Origin: Exiguobacterium undae DSM 14481
GTDB lineage: Bacteria; Bacillota; Bacilli; Exiguobacteriales; Exiguobacteriaceae
DNA: 64,000 nucleotides
Assembly: GCF_000620805.1 (NCBI RefSeq)
Contig: NZ_KK211187.1
Span: 1,025,957 to 1,089,956 of the forward strand
Direction: 5' to 3'
Shown here one piece after another: positions 1 to 10,983 of this stretch. Made by a program: the position numbers and the translations under genes. Every line of letters begins with the position of its first letter. Position 1 is the first letter of the stretch. The notes under the pieces were generated by a model that saw only the letters and a program-made list of their open reading frames with translations, was not told where the DNA came from and did no database searches.

Positions 1-2
1 AG

Positions 3-68
3 GTCGCAACACGTTTACTCGATGCGGGTGGCCGCGAAATTTTAGCGTCTTTACCGGATGACCTTTAA
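3..68 (+). CDS. hemC: hydroxymethylbilane synthase, C-terminal end (partial)
   Basis: Only the last 21 codons are inside the window. The frame starting at base 3 stays open to the TAA at 66-68 and ends in ...LASLPDDL. It overlaps the start of hemD by 11 bases. HemC polymerises porphobilinogen to hydroxymethylbilane, the substrate of the HemD product that follows. The identity rests mainly on position, because hemC precedes hemD-hemB-hemL in Bacillales; the tail itself is too short to prove the family. Confidence 0.7.
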   Translation, partial: VATRLLDAGGREILASLPDDL

Positions 69-744
69 GAAACTGGTCTTGACGGGAAGTCGACGACCAA
101 CTTCCGCACAATTGAATCGGTTACGAACCGGACAAGTCGAAGTCATGTATCATCCGGTCATTGAGACGGTTCCGGTCGCGTTTGAGTTACCGGAAGCACT
201 GGATTGGTTGATCGTGACAAGCCCGACCGGCGTCACGCAACTGAAATCACAGCTCGACCGACTACAGCAGACTAAAATCGCAGTCGTCGGAACAAAAACG
301 GCAGCGGTATTGGAAAAACTGGGGCGAACACCGGATTTTATCCCGTCCGCTTTTACCGGGGACGCGCTCGTCGACGAGTTACAACCATTCATCGAACCCG
401 GACAACGGATTTGTTTTGCCCGGGGAAACCGCTCACGGCAAGAACCACTTGAACGATTAAGGCATGCTGTTGCGGCAGAAGTAGTGGAAGTCGTCACGTA
501 TGAGACGAACTTACGGACGATTTCTTCTGACGTGTTGCAACATGCTTCGTATATTGGATTGCAAAGTCCTTCAGCTGTCGAAGTTCTGGCATCATCCCGG
601 CATCAGACCAGAGGCACTTACGTAGCCATCGGTCCGATTACGGAGCAAGCCGCTCGCACATCCGGATTGACGCCATTACTCGTCGCCAAGACGTTTACAC
701 TCGATGGGCTGATCGACTGTATTTTAGAGGAGGAATTGTCATGA
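58..744 (+). CDS. hemD: uroporphyrinogen-III synthase
   Basis: This 228-residue cytosolic protein is predicted to cyclise hydroxymethylbilane with inversion of ring D, giving uroporphyrinogen III. HemD sequences diverge strongly, so the call uses length (family about 230-260), the typical pattern of two alternating alpha/beta halves with motifs such as [11 protein letters not shown] near residue 48 and [13 protein letters not shown] near 164, and its place between hemC and hemB. The ATG at 58 overlaps the hemC stop, and its own stop overlaps the hemB start by 4 bases, so translation is probably coupled through the haem operon. Confidence 0.9.
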   Translation: MTFKKLVLTGSRRPTSAQLNRLRTGQVEVMYHPVIETVPVAFELPEALDWLIVTSPTGVTQLKSQLDRLQQTKIAVVGTKTAAVLEKLGRTPDFIPSAFTGDALVDELQPFIEPGQRICFARGNRSRQEPLERLRHAVAAEVVEVVTYETNLRTISSDVLQHASYIGLQSPSAVEVLASSRHQTRGTYVAIGPITEQAARTSGLTPLLVAKTFTLDGLIDCILEEELS

Positions 745-1730
745 ATACATTAGAATTCGCACGTCACCGCCGATTACGGCATACACCGTCCCTGCGCTCA
801 CTTGTACGCGAAAATCATCTGCACAAATCAGATTTGATTTATCCGCTGTTTATTGCAGAAGGGGAAGACATCAAACGGGAAGTCAGTTCGATGCCCGGTG
901 TGTTTAACCTTTCGCTTGATCATCTGGAAGCGGAAATCAAAGAAGTGGTTGAACTCGGTATCGAGTCCGTCATCTTGTTTGGTGTCCCGCATGATCATCT
1001 AAAGGATGAGCAAGGGACAGGCGCTTTCCATGATCACGGAATCGTGCAGGAAGCGACACGACTCGTCAAAAAAGTGGCACCTCAGCTGACGGTCATCGCC
1101 GACACATGTTTGTGTGAGTATACGTCAACCGGACACTGCGGCATTGTAGCAGACGGTACGGTCGACAATGATGCCTCCTTGCCGTTGCACGTTCAAACTG
1201 CCGTCTCGCAAGCGCGTGCCGGTGCAGATATCATCGCACCTTCTTCAATGATGGACGGATTCGTGGCAGCGATTCGTCAAGGTCTGGACGAAAATGGCTT
1301 CAGCCACATTCCTGTCATGAGTTACGGCGTGAAGTATGCCTCTGCTTATTACGGACCGTTCCGTGACGCAGCCAATTCGGCGCCGGACGAAGGGGACCGT
1401 AAAGGCTATCAAATGGATCCCGCGAACCGCCGCGAAGCATTCCGGGAGGCGACAGCCGATGTCGATCAAGGAGCAGACTTCATGATCGTCAAACCGGCAC
1501 TTGCCTTCATGGATATCATTCGTGATGTCCGCGAACGCGTCGAGTTACCAATCGTCGCCTACAACGTATCGGGTGAATATGCGATGGTCAAAGCCGCTGC
1601 GTTAAACGGCTGGATTGATGAGGAACGAATTGTCATGGAAACGATGCTTGGTTTCAAACGAGCAGGCGCTGATTTAATCATTACGTATTTTGCAAAAGAC
1701 ATCTGTCGTTACTTGGAGGGGACAAAATGA
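741..1730 (+). CDS. hemB: porphobilinogen synthase (delta-aminolevulinic acid dehydratase)
   Basis: HemB condenses two molecules of 5-aminolevulinate to porphobilinogen. The 329-residue length is normal. The cysteine cluster [14 protein letters not shown] (C123, C125, C133) is the catalytic zinc site of zinc-dependent enzymes. The two active-site lysines are visible as [16 protein letters not shown] (K198) and [11 protein letters not shown] (K251, Schiff base). An AGAGGAGG-like ribosome site lies just before the ATG. The gene overlaps hemD and hemL by 4 bases each, so the three are one translationally coupled unit. Confidence 0.98.
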   Translation: MNTLEFARHRRLRHTPSLRSLVRENHLHKSDLIYPLFIAEGEDIKREVSSMPGVFNLSLDHLEAEIKEVVELGIESVILFGVPHDHLKDEQGTGAFHDHGIVQEATRLVKKVAPQLTVIADTCLCEYTSTGHCGIVADGTVDNDASLPLHVQTAVSQARAGADIIAPSSMMDGFVAAIRQGLDENGFSHIPVMSYGVKYASAYYGPFRDAANSAPDEGDRKGYQMDPANRREAFREATADVDQGADFMIVKPALAFMDIIRDVRERVELPIVAYNVSGEYAMVKAAALNGWIDEERIVMETMLGFKRAGADLIITYFAKDICRYLEGTK

Positions 1731-3037
1731 GCTTGATTAATCAGAACTCAAAATCAAAAGCCGCTTTTGAACGGGCGTTACCGTTGATGCCGGGTGGTGT
1801 CAACAGCCCGGTGCGTGCCTATAAATCAGTCGGGATGTCACCGATTTTTGCTGAACGGGCAAAAGGTTCACGCCTATATGACATCGATGGCAAAGAATAT
1901 ATCGACTATGTCTTGTCGTGGGGACCGATGATTCTTGGTCATGCCGATCCGATCGTGACGGCAGCGATTCAAGAACAAGCGACACGAGGGTGGAGTTACG
2001 GTACACCAACGGAAATCGAATCAGCGATGGCCGAAGTCGTCATCAGCCGTGTTCCATCGGTCGAAGTCGTCCGGATGGTCAACTCGGGTACAGAAGCGAC
2101 GATGGCGGCGCTTCGCCTCGCACGCGGATATACAGGGAAAACGAAAATCCTGAAGTTCGAAGGCTGTTACCATGGACACGGCGATTCCTTGTTGATCAAG
2201 GCCGGTTCAGGCGTCGCGACGCTTGGATTGCCGGATTCACCCGGTGTTCCAGCACAAATCGCCAGCATGACGTTAACTGTTCCGTACAATGACATGGACG
2301 CAGTCCGGATTGCCTTTGAAAAACACGGCGACGACATCGCGGGTGTCATCGTGGAGCCGGCAGCCGGAAACATGGGCTTTGTCCCACCGCAACCGGGCTT
2401 CCTCGAAGGATTGCGCGATATCACGGAACAATACGGATCCCTGTTGATTTTTGACGAAGTCATGACAGGCTTCCGGGTCGGCTTTAACTGTGCCCAAGGA
2501 TACTTTGGCGTCACACCGGACATCACGTGTCTCGGGAAAGTCATCGGTGGCGGTATGCCGGTCGGTGCTTACGGTGGCCGTCGCGACATCATGGAACAAA
2601 TCGCACCGCAAGGACCGATTTACCAGGCCGGTACATTATCCGGTAACCCCCTTGCGATGACAGCCGGTCTTGCGACACTGACGCAACTGAAGCCGGAGCA
2701 TTACGAAGAGTTTGACCGGAAAGCCGCACGACTTGCGGAAGGATATCTCGCAGCAGCGGCGAAATACAACATTCCGTTAACGACAAACCGGGCGGGTGCG
2801 ATGTTCGGCGTCTTCTTTACCGATCAGCCGGTCACGAACTTCGAACAAGCGAAAACATCGAATCTTGAGATGTTCCGTTCGTATTATCAAAAGATGGCGG
2901 CACGCGGGATCTTCTTACCACCGTCACAATTTGAAGGTCTCTTCTTATCGACGGTCCATACGGACGAAGATATCGAACAGACGATTGCAGCGGTCGAGCT
3001 GACGTTCAAAGAATTGAAGCTTGAATTTAATCGTTAA
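1727..3037 (+). CDS. hemL: glutamate-1-semialdehyde 2,1-aminomutase
   Basis: This PLP enzyme converts glutamate-1-semialdehyde to 5-aminolevulinate, the last step of the C5 pathway. The 436-residue protein has the family N-terminal motif [11 protein letters not shown] (residues 21-31), the fold-type I aspartate in [10 protein letters not shown] (about 241-250) and the PLP lysine K271 in [13 protein letters not shown]. It overlaps hemB by 4 bases. It is the last gene of the haem operon; the next gene, valS, has its own promoter and T-box leader. Confidence 0.98.
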   Translation: MSLINQNSKSKAAFERALPLMPGGVNSPVRAYKSVGMSPIFAERAKGSRLYDIDGKEYIDYVLSWGPMILGHADPIVTAAIQEQATRGWSYGTPTEIESAMAEVVISRVPSVEVVRMVNSGTEATMAALRLARGYTGKTKILKFEGCYHGHGDSLLIKAGSGVATLGLPDSPGVPAQIASMTLTVPYNDMDAVRIAFEKHGDDIAGVIVEPAAGNMGFVPPQPGFLEGLRDITEQYGSLLIFDEVMTGFRVGFNCAQGYFGVTPDITCLGKVIGGGMPVGAYGGRRDIMEQIAPQGPIYQAGTLSGNPLAMTAGLATLTQLKPEHYEEFDRKAARLAEGYLAAAAKYNIPLTTNRAGAMFGVFFTDQPVTNFEQAKTSNLEMFRSYYQKMAARGIFLPPSQFEGLFLSTVHTDEDIEQTIAAVELTFKELKLEFNR

Positions 3038-3044
3038 GCAGTTC

Positions 3045-3074
3045 TTGACGAGTCACGGACGTCTCGGATAAAAT
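3045..3074 (+). promoter_or_regulatory. SigA-type promoter of the valS T-box transcript
   Basis: A TTGACG -35 (3045-3050) and a TAAAAT -10 (3069-3074) are 18 bases apart, directly after hemL and just upstream of the T-box leader. Transcription would start near 3081. Confidence 0.7.
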
Positions 3075-3081
3075 AAGGAAA

Positions 3082-3345
3082 GAATAATTTGGAAACAGCG
3101 ATGACGGGAAGAGTAGTCAAGGAACGCACTGTATGAGAGAACACATCCACGGGCTGAGAGATGTGACAGGACGTCCTGATGAAGGTCACCCCACGAGCTG
3201 GTCTCGTAAGCGACAAGCAAGCGAGATCCGGATTGCCGCACGTTACGCGGGCTAGAGGGCGCTCTGTAAAGAGTGAACTAAGGTGGTACCGCGGAAGAGC
3301 AACGGCTTCTTTCGTCCTTAGATGAGGACGAGAGAAGCCGTTTTT
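3082..3345 (+). promoter_or_regulatory. T-box leader (valine) controlling valS
   Basis: The T-box core AGGTGGTACCGCG is at 3281-3293. It is followed by a terminator stem (about 3301-3345, AACGGCTTCT pairing with AGAAGCCGTT, then a T run). Stem I shows an AGTA specifier-loop strand near 3112, an AGAGA bulge and a GGGCTGAGAG apical loop. The specifier-side strand reads GAAGGTCA, so the specifier is GTC (3185-3187), a valine codon, 96 bases before the T-box. Uncharged tRNA-Val would stabilise the antiterminator and allow valS transcription. The gene order and the specifier agree. Confidence 0.95.
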
Positions 3346-3370
3346 ATTATGGATTAAAGGAGCGATTTAG

Positions 3371-6007
3371 ATGCAGGAATTATCAATGCCAACGAAATAT
3401 GATCCGCAAGCAACAGAGGAAAAATGGTACGACTTTTGGATGAAAGGGGAATACTTCAAAGCCGATCAAGATCCGGAAAAAGCACCGTATACGATTGTCA
3501 TCCCTCCGCCAAACGTTACCGGGAAATTACACCTTGGTCACGCCTGGGATACGACTCTCCAAGATATGCTGACACGAATGAAACGGATGCAAGGCTTTGA
3601 CGTGCTGTATCTGCCGGGAATGGACCACGCGGGTATCGCGACACAAGCGAAGGTCGAACAGAAACTCCGGGCAGAAGGGAAGTCACGCCTTGAGATGGGC
3701 CGTGAAAAGTTCCTCGAACAATCGTGGGCCTGGAAAGAAGAATATGCGTCAACGATCCGCGAACAATGGTCGAAACTCGGACTTGGACTCGATTATTCAC
3801 GGGAACGGTTTACACTCGATGAAGGTTTGTCGGAAGCGGTTCAGGAAGTGTTCGTCAAACTGTACGAAAAAGGCTTGATCTACCGTGGCGAATACATCGT
3901 CAACTGGGATCCGGCGACAAAAACAGCGATCTCGGACATCGAAGTCATCTATAAAGACATCGAAGGTGCCTTCTATCACTTCAGTTATCCGTTGACGGAC
4001 GGAACGGGTCACGTCGAACTGGCGACGACACGTCCGGAAACGATGCTTGGCGATACGGCGATTGCCGTCAATCCAAAGGATGAGCGTTATGCACACCTGG
4101 TTGGAAAAACGATCACGTTACCAATCGTCGGACGGGAAATCCCAATCGTCGCCGATGAATACGTGGATATGGAATTCGGCACAGGGGTTGTGAAAATCAC
4201 ACCAGCCCATGATCCAAATGACTTCGAAGTCGGAAACCGCCACGATCTACCACGTGTCCTCGTCATGAATGAAGACGGAACGATGAATGAAAATGCCGGC
4301 AAATATGAAGGCATGGACCGATTCGAATGCCGAAAGCAGATCGTCGAAGATCTGAAAGAATCAGGTGTGTTAATCAAGGTCGAACCGCATCTGCATTCCG
4401 TCGGTCACTCGGAGCGGTCGGATGCAATCGTCGAACCGTACTTGTCGCTTCAATGGTTCGTCAAAATGGAGCCGCTTGCTGAAAAAGCACTGCACGAGCA
4501 ACAAGGGGAAGACAAAATCAACTTCATTCCACAACGTTTTGAAAACACGTATGTCCGCTGGATGGAAAACATCCGTGACTGGTGTGTCAGCCGTCAGCTT
4601 TGGTGGGGTCACCGGATTCCGGCTTGGTACCATAAAGAAACGGGCGAAGTCTACGTCGGTAAAGAAGCACCGTCTGACATCGAAAACTGGGAGCAGGACA
4701 ATGATGTCCTTGACACATGGTTCTCTTCAGCGCTCTGGCCGTTCTCGACGATGGGCTGGCCAAACGAAGGTGCAGCTGATTATCAGAAGTACTTCCCGAC
4801 GTCAACACTCGTAACAGGTTACGATATCATCGCTTTCTGGGTCTCACGGATGATTTTCCAGTCGTATGAATTCACAGGCGAACGTCCATTCAACGATGTA
4901 TTGATTCACGGTTTGATCCGCGACTCGGAAGGACGGAAAATGTCGAAGTCACTCGGTAACGGGATTGATCCGATGGATGTCATCGAGAAATACGGTGCGG
5001 ATTCGCTCCGTTGGTTCTTAACGACCGGTTCAACACCAGGAAACGATTTACGTTTCTACTGGGAGAAAATCGAAGCGACCTGGAACTTCTCGAACAAATT
5101 GTGGAACGCAAGCCGTTTTGCCTTGATGAACATGGATGGACTGACACACGAACAAATTGACCTGTCAGGCGAGAAATCACTTGCCGATCAATGGATTCTG
5201 ACACGTCTGAACACGACGATTGATGATGTGACGCGTCTGTCGGACAAGTATGAGTTTGGTGAAGCCGGTCGTGTCCTCTATCACTTCATCTGGGAAGATT
5301 TCTGTAACTGGTACATCGAGATGGCGAAGTTGCCGTTAAACGGTGAGGACGAAGCAGCGAAATTGACGACACGTTCGATTCTTGCGTATACGCTGGATCA
5401 AATCATGCGTCTGATGCATCCGTTCATGCCGTTCATCACGGAAGAAATCTGGCAGCATCTACCGCATGAAGGGGAAACCGTCACACGTGCCGCTTGGCCG
5501 ACACGGAACGATTCACTGGACTTCCCAAAAGCTGTTCCGGCATTTGAAGCCGTTCAGAACGTCATCCGTTCAGTTCGAAACATCCGGGCAGAGGTCAACG
5601 CACCGATGTCAAAACAAATTCAGTTGATGATTGCAACGAGTGACGATCAAGTCCAACACGATTTGGAAACCAATCTGTCGTACTTGAAAAAGTTCACGAA
5701 TGCGTCGGAGCTGCTCGTCGAACGCAATATGACAGCACCGGAAAAAGCAATGAGTGCGATTGTGACGGGAGCCGAATTGTTCATTCCACTTGCTGACTTG
5801 ATCAACATCGAAGAAGAAATCGCCCGTCTGAACAAAGAACTCGTCAAGTATACAAAAGAAGTCGAACGGGTCGAGAAAAAACTCAACAACCCGGGATTCG
5901 TCGGGAAAGCACCGGCACATGTCATTGAAGAAGAACAAGCAAAAGCACAAGACTATAAAGAGAAGCGGGCGGCAGTTGAAGTCCGAATCAGCGAACTCGC
6001 AAAATAA
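3371..6007 (+). CDS. valS: valyl-tRNA synthetase
   Basis: This class I synthetase charges tRNA-Val in the cytosol. The 878-residue length is typical. The HIGH-type motif is HLGH (residues 54-57, in [13 protein letters not shown]) and the KMSKS loop is [10 protein letters not shown] near residue 522. An editing (CP1) domain lies between them and a C-terminal coiled coil is evident from the E/K-rich last 60 residues. AAAGGAG seven bases before the ATG at 3371 supports this start; an ATG five codons later would lie too far from that site. Expression is set by the upstream valine T-box. Confidence 0.98.
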   Translation: MQELSMPTKYDPQATEEKWYDFWMKGEYFKADQDPEKAPYTIVIPPPNVTGKLHLGHAWDTTLQDMLTRMKRMQGFDVLYLPGMDHAGIATQAKVEQKLRAEGKSRLEMGREKFLEQSWAWKEEYASTIREQWSKLGLGLDYSRERFTLDEGLSEAVQEVFVKLYEKGLIYRGEYIVNWDPATKTAISDIEVIYKDIEGAFYHFSYPLTDGTGHVELATTRPETMLGDTAIAVNPKDERYAHLVGKTITLPIVGREIPIVADEYVDMEFGTGVVKITPAHDPNDFEVGNRHDLPRVLVMNEDGTMNENAGKYEGMDRFECRKQIVEDLKESGVLIKVEPHLHSVGHSERSDAIVEPYLSLQWFVKMEPLAEKALHEQQGEDKINFIPQRFENTYVRWMENIRDWCVSRQLWWGHRIPAWYHKETGEVYVGKEAPSDIENWEQDNDVLDTWFSSALWPFSTMGWPNEGAADYQKYFPTSTLVTGYDIIAFWVSRMIFQSYEFTGERPFNDVLIHGLIRDSEGRKMSKSLGNGIDPMDVIEKYGADSLRWFLTTGSTPGNDLRFYWEKIEATWNFSNKLWNASRFALMNMDGLTHEQIDLSGEKSLADQWILTRLNTTIDDVTRLSDKYEFGEAGRVLYHFIWEDFCNWYIEMAKLPLNGEDEAAKLTTRSILAYTLDQIMRLMHPFMPFITEEIWQHLPHEGETVTRAAWPTRNDSLDFPKAVPAFEAVQNVIRSVRNIRAEVNAPMSKQIQLMIATSDDQVQHDLETNLSYLKKFTNASELLVERNMTAPEKAMSAIVTGAELFIPLADLINIEEEIARLNKELVKYTKEVERVEKKLNNPGFVGKAPAHVIEEEQAKAQDYKEKRAAVEVRISELAK

Positions 6008-6014
6008 TCTTAAC

Positions 6015-6047
6015 AGTGGCTCAAGTTTTCTTGAGTCACTTTTTTTA
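6015..6047 (+). terminator. terminator after valS
   Basis: An inverted repeat with arms GTGGCTCAAG and CTTGAGTCAC, separated by a TTTT loop, is followed by seven T residues. It lies between the valS stop and the folC ribosome site, so folC is reached by read-through or a promoter not recognised here. Confidence 0.85.
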
Positions 6048-6063
6048 AAGGAGCGAATGAAGG

Positions 6064-7314
6064 GTGAGAACACGAGAAGATGTGTTGGAGTGGTTATCCG
6101 CGTTACTGGCATTTGGCATCAAACCGGGCTTGAGCCGAATGGAGGCCTTGCTAACAGAACTACAGATTGATCCGGATACGATTCCGGCGATTCATGTCGC
6201 GGGGACGAACGGCAAAGGATCGACAGTCGCTTTTTTGCGCGAGATGGGAGTGGCGCAAGGACTGCGGATTGGTACCTTTACGTCACCGTATATCATTCAG
6301 TTTGAAGAGCGGATCATGTTGAACGGTGTCCCGATCAGTGAAGCGGATCTGGTCGCGGCAGCCGTTGCTGTCCAGGAAGCGATCACAAACATCGAGTCAA
6401 CGGTCGGGACTGTGACGGAATTCGAAGCATTGACGGCACTGGCGTTCTATCATTTTCAGCAAATTCGTCCTGACTTGGTCATCTATGAAGTCGGCCTTGG
6501 GGGATTGTATGACTCGACGAACGTACTGAAACACCCGCTCGCAGCCATCATCACGTCGATTGGTCACGACCATCAAGCGATTCTCGGAGATACGCTCCAA
6601 GAAATCGCCTTACAGAAGTTTGGCATCATTAAACAAAAGACGACGGTCATTGCCGGTAAATTGCAGGAAGAATTAACGGTTCCGTTGATGGCCTATTGTG
6701 GCGATCGACAAGCGACCTTAACCTGGAGCCAGGAAGTGATTCGCGATTACCGGCTCAGTGCAACAGGCACGTGGGCAACCTACGAAGGGATTCCCGAGAC
6801 ACGACTCGGTCTTGAAGGGGTGCATCAAGTACATAATGCGGCGAACGCCGTCGTCTGTGCCAAACAACTCGGTTGGTCGAAGACCGCGATCCGGCGTGGA
6901 CTGCGGAATGCGACGCATCCGGGTCGGTTTGAAATCATCTCCCGCAAGCCGCGGATCATTCTGGACGGCGCCCATAATCCGGAAGGGGTTGCGGCACTCG
7001 TCGAACGGCTGAAGGAAGAGGCAAAACCCGTCATCGTCCTCTGTTCGATCTTACGGGACAAGGACCGCGAGGCGATGCTTGATCAGTTGCGGGAAGTGAC
7101 GCCAGAGATCTACGAGACGACGTTTGACTTTCCGCGGGCACGAACATTGGCAGAGTTAAAGCTGGACGGGGCAAATGTGATGGAACTCGACCAGTTCTTT
7201 GACCAGACGGATACAACCAACCAGACACTCATCGTCACAGGATCCCTCTACTTCATCAGTACGGTCCGCACATTACTGAAGGGGCAGTCTTTTACAAAAA
7301 AGGGGAAAAAGTAA
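6064..7314 (+). CDS. folC: folylpolyglutamate synthase / dihydrofolate synthase
   Basis: FolC adds glutamate to dihydropteroate and extends the polyglutamate tail of folates. The 416-residue protein has the Mur-ligase-like P-loop AGTNGKGST near residue 45-53, the motif FTSPYIIQFEERI and the C-terminal GAHNPEG motif. The start is GTG at 6064, nine bases after AAAGGAG; the nearby ATG at 6057 is in another frame. valS-folC adjacency is standard in Bacillales. In B. subtilis comC, a prepilin peptidase gene, follows folC; here the whole pilus locus occupies this slot. Confidence 0.96.
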   Translation: MRTREDVLEWLSALLAFGIKPGLSRMEALLTELQIDPDTIPAIHVAGTNGKGSTVAFLREMGVAQGLRIGTFTSPYIIQFEERIMLNGVPISEADLVAAAVAVQEAITNIESTVGTVTEFEALTALAFYHFQQIRPDLVIYEVGLGGLYDSTNVLKHPLAAIITSIGHDHQAILGDTLQEIALQKFGIIKQKTTVIAGKLQEELTVPLMAYCGDRQATLTWSQEVIRDYRLSATGTWATYEGIPETRLGLEGVHQVHNAANAVVCAKQLGWSKTAIRRGLRNATHPGRFEIISRKPRIILDGAHNPEGVAALVERLKEEAKPVIVLCSILRDKDREAMLDQLREVTPEIYETTFDFPRARTLAELKLDGANVMELDQFFDQTDTTNQTLIVTGSLYFISTVRTLLKGQSFTKKGKK

Positions 7315-7386
7315 AAGTCCTTGTATACTAAAGGTGGGGTAATATAGTCCTAGATTTTACGATCTTATGACGAGGAGACGATTGAG

Positions 7387-10300
7387 ATGAAGCGTTGGGT
7401 ACGTCTGTTTGTAGTCAGTCTATTGATCTTTACTAGTTTTACGTATATACAGCAACCACATACAAAAGCGGCGACCGGGGAGAAGTTCAAGATTTTAGAA
7501 GTGCGCGATGCCTGGTCGACGACGAACCGGATTGATCCCGGGACGACGGTGACCTCCATGTTGACAGGACTGGATACGAGCCGGTACGAGATCAAGATGA
7601 TGACAGTCAAGGAATTGAATGCGTCGCGTTTCCCGCTTGACGGAGCGTTTGATGCGATCGTTTTTGATCCGTCTGCATTTTCGGGAACAGATCGATATTC
7701 GATGACTGTTTCCGATACGAAAAAAAATCATAATACGAACAAGATTGAAAATGATATTACAAAGCTGAAAGCAAACGAGATTCAAAATGCATATGTCAAA
7801 AAAGGACTACCTGTCTTTTTGCATCAAGATGTTCTGACGCATTCATCGAGTAACTTTACGGCGATTTTTAAAGAGACCCCGGTGTATACGGATCTTTCTA
7901 CCGTCATTTCAAGATTGAAACTGCAAAAGGTCGTCCGCCCTCGTTTGGCAGGCGTATCTGTCCAACAAAAAGGAACGGCTTTGACGGGCGTCGATAAAGG
8001 AACGCCAGCCGTTCCGAACGTCCCGATTGATTTTACGTACACGACGAGCGCTGAAAATACGAATCAACTTGTTCAACTGTACATTGATTTCGACAGCAAT
8101 GATCAATTTGAAGAGTCGGAAAAAGTCGATGAAAAACCGGCAGGGAAAACGGGTACACTAAGCTATAATTTTGACGCGCCAAGTTATACCGGTCCACGGA
8201 ATTGGATGATTCGTGTCTCAAGCAGTGATGGCTTGACGGACTACAAAACCGGCAGTTTTTTGATGAAGGATCAGGTTGCGGAAGCAAAAATTCTTCAAGT
8301 GACTCGAAGCGGAGCGACGGGTTCAATCAATGGTTTCATGAATTCGGGAACGCTGTTGAAGCAAGACGGATTTTACGATTTTAATGTAGAAGTCATTACC
8401 GCGGATACGTTTAATAAGACGTATGCCTCAAAAAATATAAATACATCTTATGACATGCTTGTGTTTGGTTTTCAAGATTCTTACGGGGCTGCATCTTTGA
8501 GTGATGATGCCTCAAATGCCATCCTGGCGTTTACAAATACGGGACAGGGTCTAATGCTGTCGCATGATACGATTTATAGACCAAGTCAATCAGCAAATCC
8601 AGAACTGTTTTGGGAAAAGAAGTTTGCCGGACTCGCTGGACAAAAAAACTTTACCAACATGGGATATGGGGCGCAACGGACGTCAGGTCAAGCTGTTAAA
8701 CAAAACGAGGGTGTCATGACATCGTATCCCTTTACGTTAGGCAATAGCGTTCAGATTGCGACGACCCACAACCAATATTTTGGTCTGGACTTAGAACAAC
8801 CGGACTTGATTCCATGGTATAACATCCGTGAAAACAACCTTGCTTCGACAAATCAGGATGCCGGACGTACGATTGGTGATGCCCGAAATCATTATTATAT
8901 GTATACAAAAGGGAATGTCACCTATTCCGGAGCGGGACATACTTCGACCTTCAACCAGCAACAGGAAAAAGAGTTGTTCTCGAATACGATGTACCGTGCT
9001 TTCATTGGTGCCAACCACAAACCGCTTCTGAAAAATATTTTGCCGGAAAATCAGGCGAGTTATTTAGACAACGAACCACTCACTATCTCATACAAAGTAA
9101 ATGACTATGACTTACGGGACCGTGAATTAAAAACACGTATTTATATCGACAATGAAAAAGTGTATGAGAATGATAAATTGAAAAACAATTCCTTTGTCAG
9201 TGAGACGTTTACCGGGAAATTAGCTGGTAAGACGTCAGCCGTAATTCGGATCGAAGCGGAAGATCAACGTGGCGCGAAGACGATTGAAACACGGACGATT
9301 CAAGTCGTTCAGCCGTCCGCCTCATCTCCGTTTACGTTGTCACGTTCGATTGATCCGGCGACGATCCCACAAGGGGAAACAGCAGACATCACCTATACCG
9401 TTAAAACGAGTCCGATGCTTCAAAAAGATGCAATCGGAAATAATGGATATATCATGGGGCAATTCTCTGTCACGATGGAAGATATCCTCTTCAGTGAAGA
9501 TTTCCCGGGGAATGTTGAGGTAATCTCAGCGACAGGGCTCGGTAACGTGAAGATCGTCAATCAAAAGTTGACCGGGAACGTGCCGGATATCGAATATGAT
9601 GAAGCAGTTGCCGGTGTTCAAAAAGGATTGTGGATTGCTAAACCATCTGAGCTGACCTTTACCGTAAAGGTCCGGGCAAAAGATGCAGCCGGTGTTCATC
9701 TGTTTGATAAAAAAGATAATTCGATGACTTCCACGAAAACGGTCTACCGTGATAAGAAAAATGGAGTCGATAAATCAAAGTCCGTTGCGAATGACACACA
9801 AGCTTTTCCGACGCTAGGGTATGCACTGTCGACACGTTATGCGACAGAAGCCAAAATCCCATCCGTCCGTATCGATATCAATACACCGTCATATAAAGTC
9901 TTGCCAGACATCAATCCGGCAGGCAGCCAATACGGGACGTTGAAATGGTCGATTGCAGATACGAGTATTGCGACGATCAATCAGGAAGGAATCATTGTAC
10001 CGAAAAAAATCGGTACGACGGATATCAAATTGATTGTACCTGTCGCAAATGGCAAAGAACTGGTCGCAACATCCAAATTGACCATCAATGACGTATTTGG
10101 CGGATTGATTGTCCGTGATGTGCCAAATGTGTTGTACGTGGGGCAAACGAAAGCGATGACAGGGGATGCCATCATGTTGTCCGGAACAGACGCACCAATC
10201 AAATGGTTTGTGACGAATCCTGGATCTGTTGAATCAAAAGGGAAAGACACCGATACGTTGAGCTTAACGGGCGTTAAACCCGGTATGCTGACCGTTCAAG

Positions 10301-10968
10301 CAGTCGTGCCAGCAACTGCAGGCGCAACGACCTACTTGGCGCAATCACAAGTCTATACGATTGAAGTCAAGGTTCCGGAACTAACGGTGAATCCAAGCAA
10401 CTTGGAACTATGGGTCGGGACGACAAAGGATGTGACGGCAACATTTTCACCGGATATCCGCTTACCGTTTGTTCTTTCGAAAATCAGTGATGCCATTGAA
10501 CTGACTGCGACCGGTACCGGATACACCGTCAAAGGATTGACCGGGACTCCAAACGGTCCGATTGATGTACTGTTACAGTTAAAAGATTTCCCGGATACGC
10601 AAGCGATCACTAAAATCAATGTGCGTGAAAATCCACTGACGTTGACGGCAAATGATTTGACGATGACACTACAAGACGATCAAAAACGCCCGCTTCTCAA
10701 TTGGCTGCCCGTTACGACGACGGAACGTTTCTATCGTCTCGAAGTCCTGCAAGGGAAAGAATACGTCAAGACGGACGCGACTGCTCAGACGCTGAAGGCA
10801 CTTCGTCCGGGTGTTGCCCGAGTGAAGGTGACTGCCTTGAAAGAAGACAAGAGCGTTTTTGAAGTATTGAAAGACGGAGAAAAAGAGAAGCAACCGTTGA
10901 CGACAACGTTTAAAGTCACGATTTCATCTGAGGGATCGGCAGGAGAAAGTGATACGGATGTGTATTAA
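7387..10968 (+). CDS. large secreted DUF5057-like protein with Ig-like (BIG2-type) repeats
   Basis: This 1193-residue exported protein has a clear signal peptide (basic MKRWVR, hydrophobic core, likely cleavage near TKAA at residue 28-29). Residues about 32-560 contain two alpha/beta stretches with motifs FDAIVFDPSAFSG and YDMLVFGFQDSYG, resembling the DUF5057 family and glutamine-amidotransferase-like folds. They are followed by beta-rich segments. Two BIG2-like repeats occur near 845-985 (SIADTSIATINQEGIIVPKK; LTGVKPGMLTVQAV). No LPXTG, S-layer or transmembrane anchor is visible at the C-terminus, and no pilin motif. An ankyrin gene follows 15 bases later and the pilus locus comes next, so a surface or pilus-related role is possible but unproven. 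The family assignment comes from recognition, not a search. Confidence 0.7.
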   Translation: MKRWVRLFVVSLLIFTSFTYIQQPHTKAATGEKFKILEVRDAWSTTNRIDPGTTVTSMLTGLDTSRYEIKMMTVKELNASRFPLDGAFDAIVFDPSAFSGTDRYSMTVSDTKKNHNTNKIENDITKLKANEIQNAYVKKGLPVFLHQDVLTHSSSNFTAIFKETPVYTDLSTVISRLKLQKVVRPRLAGVSVQQKGTALTGVDKGTPAVPNVPIDFTYTTSAENTNQLVQLYIDFDSNDQFEESEKVDEKPAGKTGTLSYNFDAPSYTGPRNWMIRVSSSDGLTDYKTGSFLMKDQVAEAKILQVTRSGATGSINGFMNSGTLLKQDGFYDFNVEVITADTFNKTYASKNINTSYDMLVFGFQDSYGAASLSDDASNAILAFTNTGQGLMLSHDTIYRPSQSANPELFWEKKFAGLAGQKNFTNMGYGAQRTSGQAVKQNEGVMTSYPFTLGNSVQIATTHNQYFGLDLEQPDLIPWYNIRENNLASTNQDAGRTIGDARNHYYMYTKGNVTYSGAGHTSTFNQQQEKELFSNTMYRAFIGANHKPLLKNILPENQASYLDNEPLTISYKVNDYDLRDRELKTRIYIDNEKVYENDKLKNNSFVSETFTGKLAGKTSAVIRIEAEDQRGAKTIETRTIQVVQPSASSPFTLSRSIDPATIPQGETADITYTVKTSPMLQKDAIGNNGYIMGQFSVTMEDILFSEDFPGNVEVISATGLGNVKIVNQKLTGNVPDIEYDEAVAGVQKGLWIAKPSELTFTVKVRAKDAAGVHLFDKKDNSMTSTKTVYRDKKNGVDKSKSVANDTQAFPTLGYALSTRYATEAKIPSVRIDINTPSYKVLPDINPAGSQYGTLKWSIADTSIATINQEGIIVPKKIGTTDIKLIVPVANGKELVATSKLTINDVFGGLIVRDVPNVLYVGQTKAMTGDAIMLSGTDAPIKWFVTNPGSVESKGKDTDTLSLTGVKPGMLTVQAVVPATAGATTYLAQSQVYTIEVKVPELTVNPSNLELWVGTTKDVTATFSPDIRLPFVLSKISDAIELTATGTGYTVKGLTGTPNGPIDVLLQLKDFPDTQAITKINVRENPLTLTANDLTMTLQDDQKRPLLNWLPVTTTERFYRLEVLQGKEYVKTDATAQTLKALRPGVARVKVTALKEDKSVFEVLKDGEKEKQPLTTTFKVTISSEGSAGESDTDVY

Positions 10969-10983
10969 AGAGGAGCCAACGAC

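Noticed and set aside
5609-6112. 167-codon frame antisense to the 3' end of valS
   Set aside because: It covers the valS C-terminal coiled coil and the terminator; composition (many F, C, R) indicates a shadow frame.
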